From: Betaproteobacteria bacterium
Lineage (GTDB): Bacteria; Pseudomonadota; Gammaproteobacteria; Burkholderiales; Burkholderiaceae
Direction: 5' to 3'
DNA: 44,268 nucleotides
Assembly (NCBI GenBank): GCA_947453825.1
Contig: CANGHN010000016.1
Location: forward strand, 1 to 44,268
The position numbers were made by a program, and so were the translations under genes. Shown here piece by piece: positions 19,714-28,393 of this stretch. The stretch's first letter is position 1; each line of letters opens with the position of its first letter. The notes beneath the pieces were generated by a model. That model was not told the DNA's origin and made no database searches. It saw only the letters and a program-made list of their open reading frames with translations.

Positions 19714-19984
19714 CTTTAGAGGATCAGCATAAGAGGGTCAAGTCTTTTTAGGTATTTTTTTGGGAAATTCTCTAGTGTTTACAAACACTTAGCGTCGTGT
19801 GTTGATAAAATACTGATAATAAAATAGCTACTTGAAACAATGGCTTGGAAAATATACTTAAGAATAGGTCTTAGCTATTAGGTTAGTTAATGAATAAATA
19901 TACTGTAATTAAAAACAGTGCTGCTTTAAAAATAGATCGAAATTAATTCAGAAATCATTTTTTAATGAAATCTAGTAATTCAAT
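19695..19984. other. AT-rich gap between coq7 and mraZ
   Basis: The longest gene-free stretch in the window, 290 bases. Its right end (from about 19713) holds the dcw promoter and operator on the minus strand. Also visible are a two-arm inverted repeat AGTGTTT-ac-AAACACT at 19774-19789 and a weaker one, aatagcta (19823-19830) with tagctatt (19872-19879). The remainder is very AT-rich with no open frame of note and no GC-rich hairpin plus T run that would terminate coq7. Confidence 0.6.
19713..19741 (-). promoter_or_regulatory. Sigma-70 type promoter of the dcw operon
   Basis: On the minus strand a -35 element TTGACC (19736-19741) is followed by a 17-base spacer and a -10 element TAAAGT (19713-19718). 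The expected start point, about seven bases on, leaves a leader of only about 20 bases before the mraZ ATG. The last base of the -10 is the first base of MraZ box 1. This is the best promoter match in the gap upstream of the operon. Confidence 0.7.
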
Positions 19985-20614
19985 TTAAATTTTGTAAGCA
20001 GTTGTTGTCATGACTTTTGACATTAGCTGCATTATTTTTTGAACGGGTTCCGGTAATTCAGCTCCGCCTGCTTGCACTGCAGCCTGACCATGTTCATTTT
20101 CATCAATGCGCATTTGATCAACAATCGCGCGCGAGCGATGATCTTCTTCTGGTAATTTTTTGAGATGGCTTTCTAAATGATGCTCGACTTGCTTTTCAGT
20201 TTCAGCAACAAAACCTAAGCTCCACTTATCACCTGCTAAACCGGCTGCTAAGCCAATTGCAAAAGATCCTGCATACCAAAATGGATTGAGATAACTAGTG
20301 TGTGAACCAAGTTCTTTTAGACGATGCTCACACCACGCTAAGTGATCCATCTCTTCTTGTCCAGAGTGCTCAAGCATCGCTTGAATTTTTGGATCTCGCG
20401 CAACTAATTTTTGCGATTGATACAAAGCTTGTGCACAAACTTCACCAACATGGTTGATGCGCATGAGTCCGGCAGCATGCTGACGTTGTGCAGCATCTAG
20501 CGCATTATTTGCGCCAACTTCAGAACCCGGCGTTGGTCGCCCTGCATTTGCTCCACCGACGACTGAACGCAGTGCAGTATCGAACTCAAGAATGAATTGA
20601 TCTATTACAGACAT
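19985..20614 (-). CDS. coq7: Demethoxyubiquinone hydroxylase, Coq7 family
   Basis: Coq7, 209 residues, a membrane-associated di-iron monooxygenase that hydroxylates demethoxyubiquinone late in ubiquinone synthesis. Carboxylate-bridge residues are visible in [18 protein letters not shown] (Glu58), [16 protein letters not shown] (Glu88, His91), a middle [12 protein letters not shown] helix, and [10 protein letters not shown] central hydrophobic stretch ([12 protein letters not shown]) suits membrane association. Family knowledge: Coq7 replaces UbiF in many alpha- and betaproteobacteria. It starts 10 bases after bioB, so the two are probably co-transcribed although the pathways differ. Confidence 0.95.
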   Translation of the reverse strand: MSVIDQFILEFDTALRSVVGGANAGRPTPGSEVGANNALDAAQRQHAAGLMRINHVGEVCAQALYQSQKLVARDPKIQAMLEHSGQEEMDHLAWCEHRLKELGSHTSYLNPFWYAGSFAIGLAAGLAGDKWSLGFVAETEKQVEHHLESHLKKLPEEDHRSRAIVDQMRIDENEHGQAAVQAGGAELPEPVQKIMQLMSKVMTTTAYKI

Positions 20615-20624
20615 ACCAAAAAAT

Positions 20625-21668
20625 TTAGACTAAAACTTCAGTTTTACAACTTTGTTTGGTCTTCAGACCTAATTCAGCCAAGAGCTCACGGTCTTGTTCT
20701 GCCTCGGGGTTACCGGTAGTGAGTAGTTGCTCACCATAGAAAATAGAGTTGGCTCCAGCCATAAAACACATGGCTTGAACTGCTCTTCCCAACTCTTGGC
20801 GGCCAGCCGATAGACGCACCCTTGCTTTAGGCATCGTAATTCGCGCTACCGCAATCGTTCTGACAAATTCAATGGGATCTAATGGCTTTTGATCAGCCAA
20901 TGGAGTGCCTGCAACTGGCACCAAATGATTAATTGGCACAGACTCTGGATAGGGATTTAAGTTAGCCAAGCGCGCCAAGAAAGCGGCGCGTTGTTGACGT
21001 GATTCACCCATACCGACAATTCCGCCGCAGCAAACAGACATTCCTGCAGCGCGTACATTAGAAAGTGTGTCTAAGCGATCTTGATAACCCCTAGTAGAAA
21101 TAACGGAGCGATAAAAATCTTCACTGGTATCTAAGTTATGGTTATAAAAATCTAGTCCAGCCTCTTGTAATGCTTGTGCTTGCCCAGCCTCCAACATACC
21201 TAAAGTTGCACAGGTCTCTAGACCTAAGGCTTTAACGCCTTTAATCATGGCAGTCACTTTTTCAATATCGCGATCTTTGGGTTCACGCCATGCTGCACCC
21301 ATACAAAAACGATTCGAGCCAGCAGCTTTGGCAGCTTTGGCAGCCTCAAGAACCTCTTCTAAACCGAGTAACTTCTCAGCCTTCACATCGGTGTCATAAC
21401 GCGCAGCTTGCGGGCAATAACTACAGTCCTCAGGGCAGCCGCCAGTCTTAATCGACAACAAAGTCGCCAATTCCACATCGCCCTCTGGAAAGCTTAAGCG
21501 GTGAATTTCCTGGGCCTGGGCCATCAAATCATTGAAAGGCAGGGCAAATAAAGCCTCAATCTGGGCTACCGTCCATGCGCCAGAGGCCTCCACGGCCGAT
21601 TGCTGAGATAAATCAGCCTTCGATTTAAAGTGGGTAAGGGGCTTTTCAGCGGTTTGGGTGTCCAACAT
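20625..21668 (-). CDS. bioB: Biotin synthase
   Basis: BioB, 347 residues from the ATG at 21668, a radical SAM enzyme that inserts sulfur into dethiobiotin. The radical SAM cysteines are in [14 protein letters not shown] (Cys78, Cys82, Cys85). [36 protein letters not shown] and [10 protein letters not shown] follow in the normal order, and LSAGRQELG marks the second cluster region. A TTG two codons upstream keeps the frame open, but the ATG has GGAA at a suitable distance. The N-terminus is about 25-30 residues longer than in E. coli. It is divergent from bioA. Confidence 0.98.
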   Translation of the reverse strand: MLDTQTAEKPLTHFKSKADLSQQSAVEASGAWTVAQIEALFALPFNDLMAQAQEIHRLSFPEGDVELATLLSIKTGGCPEDCSYCPQAARYDTDVKAEKLLGLEEVLEAAKAAKAAGSNRFCMGAAWREPKDRDIEKVTAMIKGVKALGLETCATLGMLEAGQAQALQEAGLDFYNHNLDTSEDFYRSVISTRGYQDRLDTLSNVRAAGMSVCCGGIVGMGESRQQRAAFLARLANLNPYPESVPINHLVPVAGTPLADQKPLDPIEFVRTIAVARITMPKARVRLSAGRQELGRAVQAMCFMAGANSIFYGEQLLTTGNPEAEQDRELLAELGLKTKQSCKTEVLV

Positions 21669-21758
21669 GGGCAAATTCCAGAAAAATAGGTCAACTCAAG
21701 CCATAAACATAACAGATACAGCCCGGAATTTGGAAAAACTAGTGTTCAAATATCAAAC
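21669..21758. promoter_or_regulatory. Divergent bioB/bioA control region
   Basis: Ninety bases separate the bioB and bioA starts and must hold promoters for both directions. An eight-base inverted repeat, caaattcc at 21672-21679 and ggaatttg at 21725-21732, spans it with one arm beside the bioB start. I see no match to the E. coli BirA operator and no convincing -35/-10 pair. A role for the repeat is only a guess. Confidence 0.4.
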
Positions 21759-23105
21759 ATGAAGGTTATTTCTGATTTAAATCAACTCGCCCTTGTTGAT
21801 CGCAGCCTGGCTGCCGTTTGGCACCCCTGTACTCAGATGAAGCATCACGAGTCTTTCCCGCTCATTGCTATTACCAAAGGCAAGGGACCGTGGCTGTATG
21901 ACGAGCAAGGGAACGCTTTGCTCGATTGCATTAGTTCTTGGTGGACTAATTTATTTGGTCACTCCAATCCACATATCAATCAAGCCATCATCAATCAACT
22001 TAAAAAGATTGAGCATGTCATGCTGGCTGGCTTCACACATCCACCAGTAGTTGAGCTTTCTGAAAAACTGTCTGCGCTAACAGCTGGTAATTTAGGTCAT
22101 ATTTTTTATGCCTCTGATGGCGCATCTGCAGTTGAGATTGCCTTAAAAATGAGTCACCACTATTGGCAACTTAATCACAAACCTCAGAAGAAAAAATTTG
22201 TTTGTCTTCAGAACGGTTACCACGGAGAAACACTAGGCGCACTCGCAGTGACAGATGTTGCTATTTTTCGTCAAGCCTATGGGTCATTATTGCAAGATGT
22301 TTTTACCGTAAGTTCGCCGGATGCACGCAAAGCGAAATCAGGGGAAAGACCAGAAGATATTGCCCAGCAAGCCGCGCAAGAACTAGAAAAACTTTTTGCA
22401 GCCGAGCATGAACATATTGCCGCAATCATCGTTGAACCTTTGGTGCAATGTGCTGGACAAATGGCGATGCATTCGCCGGAGTATCTGCGCCTTGTCAGGG
22501 CTCTATGTGATCGCTACGATATTCATCTCATTGCCGATGAAATTGCTGTTGGGTGTGGGCGTACTGGCACATTTTTCGCCTGTGAACATGCTGGTATTTG
22601 GCCAGATTTTTTAACGCTCTCAAAAGGGATTAGTGGCGGCTATTTACCACTCTCTCTATGCATGACGACAGAGCGGATTTATAGTGCCTTTTATAGTGAT
22701 CAAACTCAATATGGTTTTTTACATTCCCACTCTTATACTGGCAACCCATTAGCCTGTGCAGCAGCCCTAGCCTGTTTAGAAATTTTTGAATCCGAAAAAG
22801 TTCTAGAGAAGAACCAAATGCGTTCCCATGATTTAGCTAATGCTTTCATATGGGCTAAGACTGATTCACGTATTGAGCACTTACGTCAACAAGGTATGAT
22901 TTTAGCGTTTGATGTACGCACAGAATATCTTAAAGATGCAAGTGCCTTTCCTCGTGAAATGTTTTCCAAGAGTCTTTCTGAAGGTATGCTCATTAGACCT
23001 ATTGCCAATACGATTTATGTTATGCCGCCCTATATCCTCAGCACTGAAGAATGTATACAGATGGGCAATTCTGTTCAGTATGCGCTTGAAAAAACTTTGG
23101 CATGA
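21759..23105 (+). CDS. bioA: Adenosylmethionine--8-amino-7-oxononanoate transaminase
   Basis: BioA, 448 residues, a fold-type I PLP aminotransferase that converts KAPA to DAPA with SAM as amino donor. The N-terminal VWHPCTQMKHHE is the BioA substrate loop. Other landmarks are CISSWWTNLFGH, YASDGASAVEIALKM, NGYHGETLGALAVT, the PLP aspartate in IADEIAVGCGRTG (about 258-270) and the PLP lysine Lys289 in LTLSKGISGGYLPLS. No clear Shine-Dalgarno precedes the ATG, and the next in-frame ATG is too far inside. Its stop overlaps bioF by four bases. Confidence 0.97.
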   Translation: MKVISDLNQLALVDRSLAAVWHPCTQMKHHESFPLIAITKGKGPWLYDEQGNALLDCISSWWTNLFGHSNPHINQAIINQLKKIEHVMLAGFTHPPVVELSEKLSALTAGNLGHIFYASDGASAVEIALKMSHHYWQLNHKPQKKKFVCLQNGYHGETLGALAVTDVAIFRQAYGSLLQDVFTVSSPDARKAKSGERPEDIAQQAAQELEKLFAAEHEHIAAIIVEPLVQCAGQMAMHSPEYLRLVRALCDRYDIHLIADEIAVGCGRTGTFFACEHAGIWPDFLTLSKGISGGYLPLSLCMTTERIYSAFYSDQTQYGFLHSHSYTGNPLACAAALACLEIFESEKVLEKNQMRSHDLANAFIWAKTDSRIEHLRQQGMILAFDVRTEYLKDASAFPREMFSKSLSEGMLIRPIANTIYVMPPYILSTEECIQMGNSVQYALEKTLA

Positions 23106-24337
23106 ATAAGTCATTTAGCGCCCTCAAACTTGCCGAGGAACAAGTTACGGAATTGGACTCTCAGCTCTTAAAACGCAAATTGCGAATGACTGCGTCACCT
23201 TGTGATGTTGAAGCCACTGTCGATAACCGCCAACTCAAAACTTTCTGTAGCAACGATTATCTTGGACTAGCAAATCACCCGGATTTGATTGATGCACTAG
23301 CAAAAGGTGCCAGTAAATATGGGGTTGGTAGCGGCGCCTCTCATTTAATTAGCGGCCACAGCATTGCACATGACTTGCTCGAGAAAAAATTAGCTACTTT
23401 TCAGAGTCAGCACATTGCACAGGTACGCGCCCTGTTCTTTAGTACGGGCTATCTTGCCAATCTCACTGCGGTTACAGGTTTAGCCAGACTAGCCCCACAT
23501 AGCAATGCCAGTATTTACTCAGCAAAACTCAATCACGCCTCACTCATTGATGGTGTTCATTTAGCCAGCGCACAAACTAAGGCTAATGTCTTCCTGTTTG
23601 ACCACACTAATCTTGAGACTTTGACGGAGCAACTCAAAAAAGATCGTCGACCGCTAAAGCTCATTGTGACTGATGGCGTCTTTAGTATGGATGGTGATAT
23701 AGCGCCTGTTCAACCACTATTAAATATTGCTTCAGAACATGATGCGATCCTGCTAATTGACGATGCACATGGCTTTGGAGTATTGGGCAAACAGGGTCAT
23801 GGGATTTTGGAGCAAGAGCAGATTTATTCAGATCGTATTGTTTACATTGGCACACTAGGAAAGGCTGCTGGCGTGAGTGGTGCTTTTATTTGCGCACACG
23901 AATCCTTGATTGAATGGCTAGTGCAAAAAGGGCGCCCCTACATCTACAGCACTGCCACACCGCCGGCAATAGCGCACGCTTTATTAAAAAGCCTGGAAAT
24001 CATTGAGGGTGATGAAGGTAACAAACGCCGCACTCATCTCTATCGGCTAATCAAAATCTGGCAAGAAGAAATGGTGTTTGATACATGGGTAAAAACATCA
24101 TCTTGTACACCCATTCAGCCCATCGTCCTTGGCAGCAATGCTAATGCACTGGAAGCTGCCAAACAGCTAGACGAAGTAGGCTATTGGATTCCGGCAATCC
24201 GCCCACCTACCGTTCCAGTTGGTAGCGCACGTTTAAGGATCACTTTTTCTGCGAACCATAGTGTTGATGATTTACAAAAACTCATTAGCACTTTGAAAGT
24301 GATTGAACGCAATGTTAGTGGCAAGATATCCTCATGA
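23102..24337 (+). CDS. bioF: 8-amino-7-oxononanoate synthase
   Basis: BioF, 411 residues, a PLP enzyme of the alpha-oxoamine synthase family that condenses pimeloyl-ACP or pimeloyl-CoA with alanine. Recognisable blocks are FCSNDYLGLANHPDL, GVGSGASHLISGHS, TDGVFSMDGDIAPV, LIDDAHGFGVLGKQGHG and the PLP lysine Lys254 in GTLGKAAGVSGAF. The ATG overlaps the bioA stop (ATGA) and its stop overlaps bioD. The 30 or so residues before the core are longer than in some homologues but in frame with good overlap. Confidence 0.97.
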   Translation: MNKSFSALKLAEEQVTELDSQLLKRKLRMTASPCDVEATVDNRQLKTFCSNDYLGLANHPDLIDALAKGASKYGVGSGASHLISGHSIAHDLLEKKLATFQSQHIAQVRALFFSTGYLANLTAVTGLARLAPHSNASIYSAKLNHASLIDGVHLASAQTKANVFLFDHTNLETLTEQLKKDRRPLKLIVTDGVFSMDGDIAPVQPLLNIASEHDAILLIDDAHGFGVLGKQGHGILEQEQIYSDRIVYIGTLGKAAGVSGAFICAHESLIEWLVQKGRPYIYSTATPPAIAHALLKSLEIIEGDEGNKRRTHLYRLIKIWQEEMVFDTWVKTSSCTPIQPIVLGSNANALEAAKQLDEVGYWIPAIRPPTVPVGSARLRITFSANHSVDDLQKLISTLKVIERNVSGKISS

Positions 24338-25053
24338 CTAAAACCACAGGACTCATTATTGTTGGCACCGACACTGAAGTTGGTAAAACTTTAGTCAGCG
24401 GAGCGCTGATTTTGAAACTACGTGCAGCAGGTAAAAAAACGATCGGCTTTAAACCTGTTGCTGCTGGTACCTATCAAAATATGGATGGTATTGTTTTCAA
24501 TGAAGATTTAGAGACTTTGCGTATTGCATCAAACCTCTTGCCAGGAGAGCTCGATTTATCTACTTATGTATTAGATACCCCAGCGGCACCCCATCTGGTT
24601 GCTGCAAAAAATGGTCAGCACTTAGATGTAGAAAAAATTATGCAAGCGTACGTTCGCCTACAAAACCAGGCTGATTGCATCATTGTTGAGGGTGCGGGTG
24701 GCTTTTTAGTGCCACTAAATGATCACGAAAATTTAAGCGCTGTTGGCCAAAAGATGAATTTACCCCTCATCCTAGTAGTGGGCATGAAGCTAGGTTGCAT
24801 CAATCACGCCCTACTCACAATCGAAGCAATGAAAGCCCGAGAACTCCAAATTACAGGGTGGATTGCCAATACCTTATCAAGCGAAATGTCTTTCCTTCAT
24901 GAGAATATTCAAGCACTGCAATCAAGAATCACTGCACCTTTTTTAGGTCTTATTCCAACGCTACCGCCCGAACTCTGCAAGGCGAATAACAGTCCTTATT
25001 CAATTGAGGCGCTTACTTTTGCTGCAAAGCACATCGAGCTTCCATCGCTGTAA
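24334..25053 (+). CDS. bioD: ATP-dependent dethiobiotin synthetase
   Basis: BioD, 239 residues, closes the ureido ring of DAPA with CO2 and ATP to give dethiobiotin. The P-loop GTDTEVGKTLVSGAL starts at residue 11. The substrate block FKPVAAGTY, the VEGAGGFLVPLN loop (near 118-129) and VVGMKLGCINHALLT follow in the expected order. It is third in the bioA-bioF-bioD unit with four-base overlaps, so the three are probably made from one mRNA. No terminator is evident before the next gene 58 bases on. Confidence 0.96.
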   Translation: MTKTTGLIIVGTDTEVGKTLVSGALILKLRAAGKKTIGFKPVAAGTYQNMDGIVFNEDLETLRIASNLLPGELDLSTYVLDTPAAPHLVAAKNGQHLDVEKIMQAYVRLQNQADCIIVEGAGGFLVPLNDHENLSAVGQKMNLPLILVVGMKLGCINHALLTIEAMKARELQITGWIANTLSSEMSFLHENIQALQSRITAPFLGLIPTLPPELCKANNSPYSIEALTFAAKHIELPSL

Positions 25054-25111
25054 GGTACCCTGGGTTACCCCCTAAGATGCAACTGACGGGACTTTCAGAT
25101 AAGATGAAGGG

Positions 25112-26308
25112 ATGCATTTACTACCAGAAATCATCAATTCTGCAGAAGCTATACAAGAAATTCGACGCAATATTCATGCTCATCCTGAATTGCGTTTCGA
25201 AGAAAATCGCACCGCAGATTTAGTTGCCCAAGCGCTGTCGAGCTGGGGCATCACTGTTCATCGCGGTATGGGTAAAACCGGTGTTGTCGGACGTCTCGAT
25301 GGGGATTTAGGCCCAGGCAAGATGATTGGTTTACGTGCAGATATGGATGCACTGCCGCTACAGGAACACAATACCTTTGCGCATACCTCGCGCAACCCCG
25401 GCAAGATGCATGCCTGCGGTCATGATGGTCATACCGCAATGCTATTAGGCGCTGCGCAATATCTATCTAATCATCGTGATTTCAAAGGCACTGTTATCTT
25501 TATCTTCCAACCGGCTGAAGAAGGTGGTGCTGGTGCTCGCGAAATGATTCAAGATGGACTCTTCAAAGAATTTCCATGTGATGCTGTCTTTGGTTTACAC
25601 AATTGGCCAGGTTTAGCAGAAGGTCATTTTGGCGTTACTCCAGGCCCCATGATGGCTTCAAGCAACGCCTTTGAAATTACGATCAAAGGTAAAGGTGGTC
25701 ATGCAGCATTGCCACACAATAGTGCTGATCCAGTGCTAACTGGCGCACAAGTTGTACTTGCCTTACAAAGCATCATCACCCGCAATAAGCGTCCTGTAGA
25801 TGCTGCAGTGTTATCGGTTACCCAGTTTCATGCTGGAGAAACTAGTAATGTGATTCCTGATAGCGCCTTTATCGGCGGCACCGTTCGCACCTTTACGCTT
25901 GAAGTGCTCGATTTAATGGAGCGACGTCTCCGAGAGATTGCACACAGTGTTGCTAGTGCATTTGATTGCCAAGCAGAGATCTCTTTCTTAAGGAACTATC
26001 CACCACTCATTAATCATGACAATGAAGTGCTCTTTGCGAGCGAAGTCATGGGCGAGGTAGTAGGTAAGCAACATGTCAACACTTCCATTGACCCTACTAT
26101 GGGTGCCGAAGATTTTGCCTTCATGCTCCTAGAAAAACCAGGTTGCTATGTATTCTTGGGTAATGGCGATGGCGATCATCGCTCTGTCGGTCATGGCATG
26201 GGGCCTTGCCATCTGCACAATCCCTCTTATGACTTCAACGACTCTTTGATTCCAGTAGGCGTGAGCTATTGGGTCAAATTAGCTCAACGCTACCTCGAAA
26301 AAAACTAA
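25112..26308 (+). CDS. M20 family metal-dependent amidohydrolase
   Basis: A 398-residue member of the M20D amidohydrolase family (hippurate hydrolase, N-acyl-amino-acid amidohydrolase group). These cytosolic di-metal enzymes cleave N-acyl or N-aroyl amino acids. Metal-site motifs are LRADMDALPLQE, HACGHDGHTAMLLGAA (Cys102, His104), QPAEEGGAGAREM (Glu136/Glu137), and GAEDFAFML near the C-terminus. The dimerisation or lid domain lies about 185-295. The natural substrate cannot be read from sequence. AAGG lies directly before the ATG. It follows bioD by 58 bases and ends seven bases from the convergent enoyl-CoA hydratase. Confidence 0.9.
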   Translation: MHLLPEIINSAEAIQEIRRNIHAHPELRFEENRTADLVAQALSSWGITVHRGMGKTGVVGRLDGDLGPGKMIGLRADMDALPLQEHNTFAHTSRNPGKMHACGHDGHTAMLLGAAQYLSNHRDFKGTVIFIFQPAEEGGAGAREMIQDGLFKEFPCDAVFGLHNWPGLAEGHFGVTPGPMMASSNAFEITIKGKGGHAALPHNSADPVLTGAQVVLALQSIITRNKRPVDAAVLSVTQFHAGETSNVIPDSAFIGGTVRTFTLEVLDLMERRLREIAHSVASAFDCQAEISFLRNYPPLINHDNEVLFASEVMGEVVGKQHVNTSIDPTMGAEDFAFMLLEKPGCYVFLGNGDGDHRSVGHGMGPCHLHNPSYDFNDSLIPVGVSYWVKLAQRYLEKN

Positions 26309-26315
26309 GTCTGCA

Positions 26316-27092
26316 TTAAGAGTTAGTAAATTTTGCTGGACGCTTTTCCACAAATGCAGCCATGCCTTCTTTTTGATCATTGGTTGCAAAACAAGTATGA
26401 AATAAGCGGCGCTCAAAATGGATACCTTCTGAGAGCGTAGTCTCATAGGCTGTGTTGATACTCTCTTTCACCATCATTGCGGTCAGTAAAGGCATATCTG
26501 CGATACCTTTAGCGATCGCTTTAACCTCTTTCAGTAATTCCGCTTGAGGAAATACACGCGCCACCAAGCCTGCGCGCTCAGCCTCTGCCGCATCCATCAT
26601 GCGGCCAGTCAAAGCTAAATCCATCGCTTTGGCCTTTGACACTGCGCGAGGTAAGCGCTGTGTACCTCCAGCGCCTGGGATGATTCCCAATTTAATTTCT
26701 GGTTGAGCGAACTTAGCATTGTCGGCAGCCATAATGGTGTCGCACATCATCGCCAATTCGCAACCGCCACCTAAGGCATAACCAGAAACTGCTGCAATCA
26801 CGGGCTTGCGAACCTTTTGCATATGCTCCCAATTACGAGAAATAAAATTGTGACGATACACATCTTGCAAATTCCGCTTTGCCATTGCCGCGATATCGGC
26901 ACCTGCAGCAAAAGCTTTTTCACTCCCAGTGACGATGATGCAACCAATATTGTCATCTGCATCGAATGCAAGTAATGCTGCGCCGAGCTCATCCATCAAT
27001 TGATCGTTGAGTGCATTAAGAACTTCTGGGCGATTCAAAGTAATGGTGGCAACTTTGCCATCAACTTCAGTCAAAATTGTTTTATAGCTCAT
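26316..27092 (-). CDS. Enoyl-CoA hydratase/isomerase family protein
   Basis: A 258-residue crotonase-fold enzyme. It keeps the oxyanion-hole segments ([10 protein letters not shown] near 61-70 and [15 protein letters not shown]) and both catalytic glutamates, Glu112 and Glu132 in [20 protein letters not shown], with the spacing of true 2-enoyl-CoA hydratases. It therefore probably hydrates 2-trans-enoyl-CoA in fatty acid or aromatic degradation. The exact pathway is not shown by the neighbours, which are mltA and apaG upstream on the same strand. The 21-base gap to mltA suggests co-transcription. Confidence 0.9.
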   Translation of the reverse strand: MSYKTILTEVDGKVATITLNRPEVLNALNDQLMDELGAALLAFDADDNIGCIIVTGSEKAFAAGADIAAMAKRNLQDVYRHNFISRNWEHMQKVRKPVIAAVSGYALGGGCELAMMCDTIMAADNAKFAQPEIKLGIIPGAGGTQRLPRAVSKAKAMDLALTGRMMDAAEAERAGLVARVFPQAELLKEVKAIAKGIADMPLLTAMMVKESINTAYETTLSEGIHFERRLFHTCFATNDQKEGMAAFVEKRPAKFTNS

Positions 27093-27113
27093 CGATTTCT
27101 TTCTAGTATGTAA

Positions 27114-28268
27114 TTAACGTGGCAACAATAACCACAGCTTGCCATTTTGTTTCATGCGGCCCGCCATCTCGCCGGCAGCATCACCTGAACCCCAATAGTA
27201 GTCTGCTCTGACTCCACCCACAATGGCTTTACCAGTATCTTGAGCCATCACTAATTTTTGCAAGGACTCAGAGCTCATCGGTTTGGTAGCAGCCAAAAAT
27301 ACTGGGGCTCCCAAAGGCATTGCCTGTAAATCAATCGCAATACTGCGCTCCGCAGTTAAGGGTACGCCTAAGGCGCCATTTGGACCTAAATCTGCAGCAA
27401 CATTGCCCGGTAATTCTTTAAAGAAGACAAAACGGGGATTGGCATTGAGCATCTCGTTGATGCGCTCTGGATTGCGTTTTGCCCATTGAGAAATCCCTTG
27501 CATGCTTGCTTCACCGCGCGTAATTTCTTTGCGATCTAATAACCACTGAGCAAAGGATTTGAACGGTTGATCATTTGTACCGGCAAATCCTAAACGAAGC
27601 ACACGACCATCTTGTAAGCGAATTTTTCCGGAGCCCTGAATTTGCATAAATGCTGCTGCAACGGGATCTTGTACCCAAGCAATTTCTGAGCCTTGTAACA
27701 CTCCTGAACTGATCAGTTCTGCTCGTGCTGGACCTGGATTGGACTTTGATTTACGCCATGCATTTGGATAACCATATAAAGGTACATTGTAAGTGCTGGT
27801 GCGGGTTTGAGAGCCATTCATCACAGGCTCGTAATACCCTGTAATCAAGCCCGATTCACTACCTGCACTATTACGAATTTCATATGCCTGAAAGTTACTT
27901 TCAAAGTAACGTCGAATTGCTTGTGTATCTCGACTTGATACAGCGTTAGCTTGTGTACAAACATTGCGCCAGTTGATCTCGCTATTGCGCTTACGTAAGG
28001 CATCACAACTTTTTAACCAAGCAGGCCATGCCTGACTAAGATCATCATCTTGCCAACCTGGCAAGGCTTGCCATGAAACTGCACTAAAGCTTGCAATCGG
28101 TGAACTAAAAGAAGTAGGTGCTGCACCAGAACTACTTGAGCGAGATCCTGTACCGCGAGTAGGGGGAGTAGAACATCCAACAATCAAGCTTGCTAAGAGA
28201 ATAGCGAATACACTAGCCAAAATAGTTTGCGTTGATATCCTTTGCAGGAACTGAAATTTATAAATCAT
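27114..28268 (-). CDS. mltA: Membrane-bound lytic murein transglycosylase A (lipoprotein)
   Basis: MltA, 384 residues from the ATG at 28268, an outer-membrane lipoprotein that cleaves peptidoglycan glycan strands to anhydro-MurNAc ends. The lipobox SLIVGC ends a hydrophobic signal (about 15-31), with Cys32 lipidated. LITGYYEPVMNGS, the central barrel domain and the C-terminal 3D domain (AQDTGKAIVGGVRADYYWGS) are typical. The frame is open upstream to a TTG at 28373, but that extension is antisense to a small ORF and would bury the signal peptide. The ATG has only a weak Shine-Dalgarno and shares two bases with the start of that ORF. Confidence 0.93.
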   Translation of the reverse strand: MIYKFQFLQRISTQTILASVFAILLASLIVGCSTPPTRGTGSRSSSSGAAPTSFSSPIASFSAVSWQALPGWQDDDLSQAWPAWLKSCDALRKRNSEINWRNVCTQANAVSSRDTQAIRRYFESNFQAYEIRNSAGSESGLITGYYEPVMNGSQTRTSTYNVPLYGYPNAWRKSKSNPGPARAELISSGVLQGSEIAWVQDPVAAAFMQIQGSGKIRLQDGRVLRLGFAGTNDQPFKSFAQWLLDRKEITRGEASMQGISQWAKRNPERINEMLNANPRFVFFKELPGNVAADLGPNGALGVPLTAERSIAIDLQAMPLGAPVFLAATKPMSSESLQKLVMAQDTGKAIVGGVRADYYWGSGDAAGEMAGRMKQNGKLWLLLPR

Positions 28269-28380
28269 GATTGCCAATTTACTCGATGAATTCCCAATGC
28301 TGCTCTTTGTGCTTGAGGGTGCTATTGCTTTAGGGCTTTTGCTTTTTATTGTCCTATGGACTGGTAAGGGCAAAAAATAG
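28267..28380 (+). CDS. Candidate 37-residue single-pass membrane protein
   Basis: An open frame of 37 codons that runs from ATG to TAG on the plus strand in the gap between mltA and apaG. The product begins MIANLLDEFPMLLFVLEGA and ends IVLWTGKGKK. It has a hydrophobic segment at about residues 11-31 and a positively charged tail, the pattern of real small inner-membrane proteins. Its start codon overlaps the mltA start head to head (shared CATG). The only Shine-Dalgarno candidate, AGGAAC, is somewhat far upstream. I do not recognise a family. Non-coding chance cannot be excluded at this length. Confidence 0.45.
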   Translation: MIANLLDEFPMLLFVLEGAIALGLLLFIVLWTGKGKK

Positions 28381-28393
28381 TCAAAAAATTGCC

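Noticed and set aside
19740..19984. AT-rich region as a replication origin
   Set aside because: No DnaA-box cluster is seen and dnaA, dnaN or gidA are not nearby.
21669..21758. BirA-type operator between bioB and bioA
   Set aside because: No TGTAAAC...GTTTACA-type dyad is present; only an unrelated caaattcc/ggaatttg repeat.
25054..25111. ggtaccctgggttacc imperfect palindrome after bioD
   Set aside because: The two-base loop and internal mismatch make a poor hairpin, no T run follows, and it is likely chance.
28269..28373. Upstream extension of mltA to a TTG
   Set aside because: It would put 35 polar residues before the lipoprotein signal and is antisense to the small membrane ORF.
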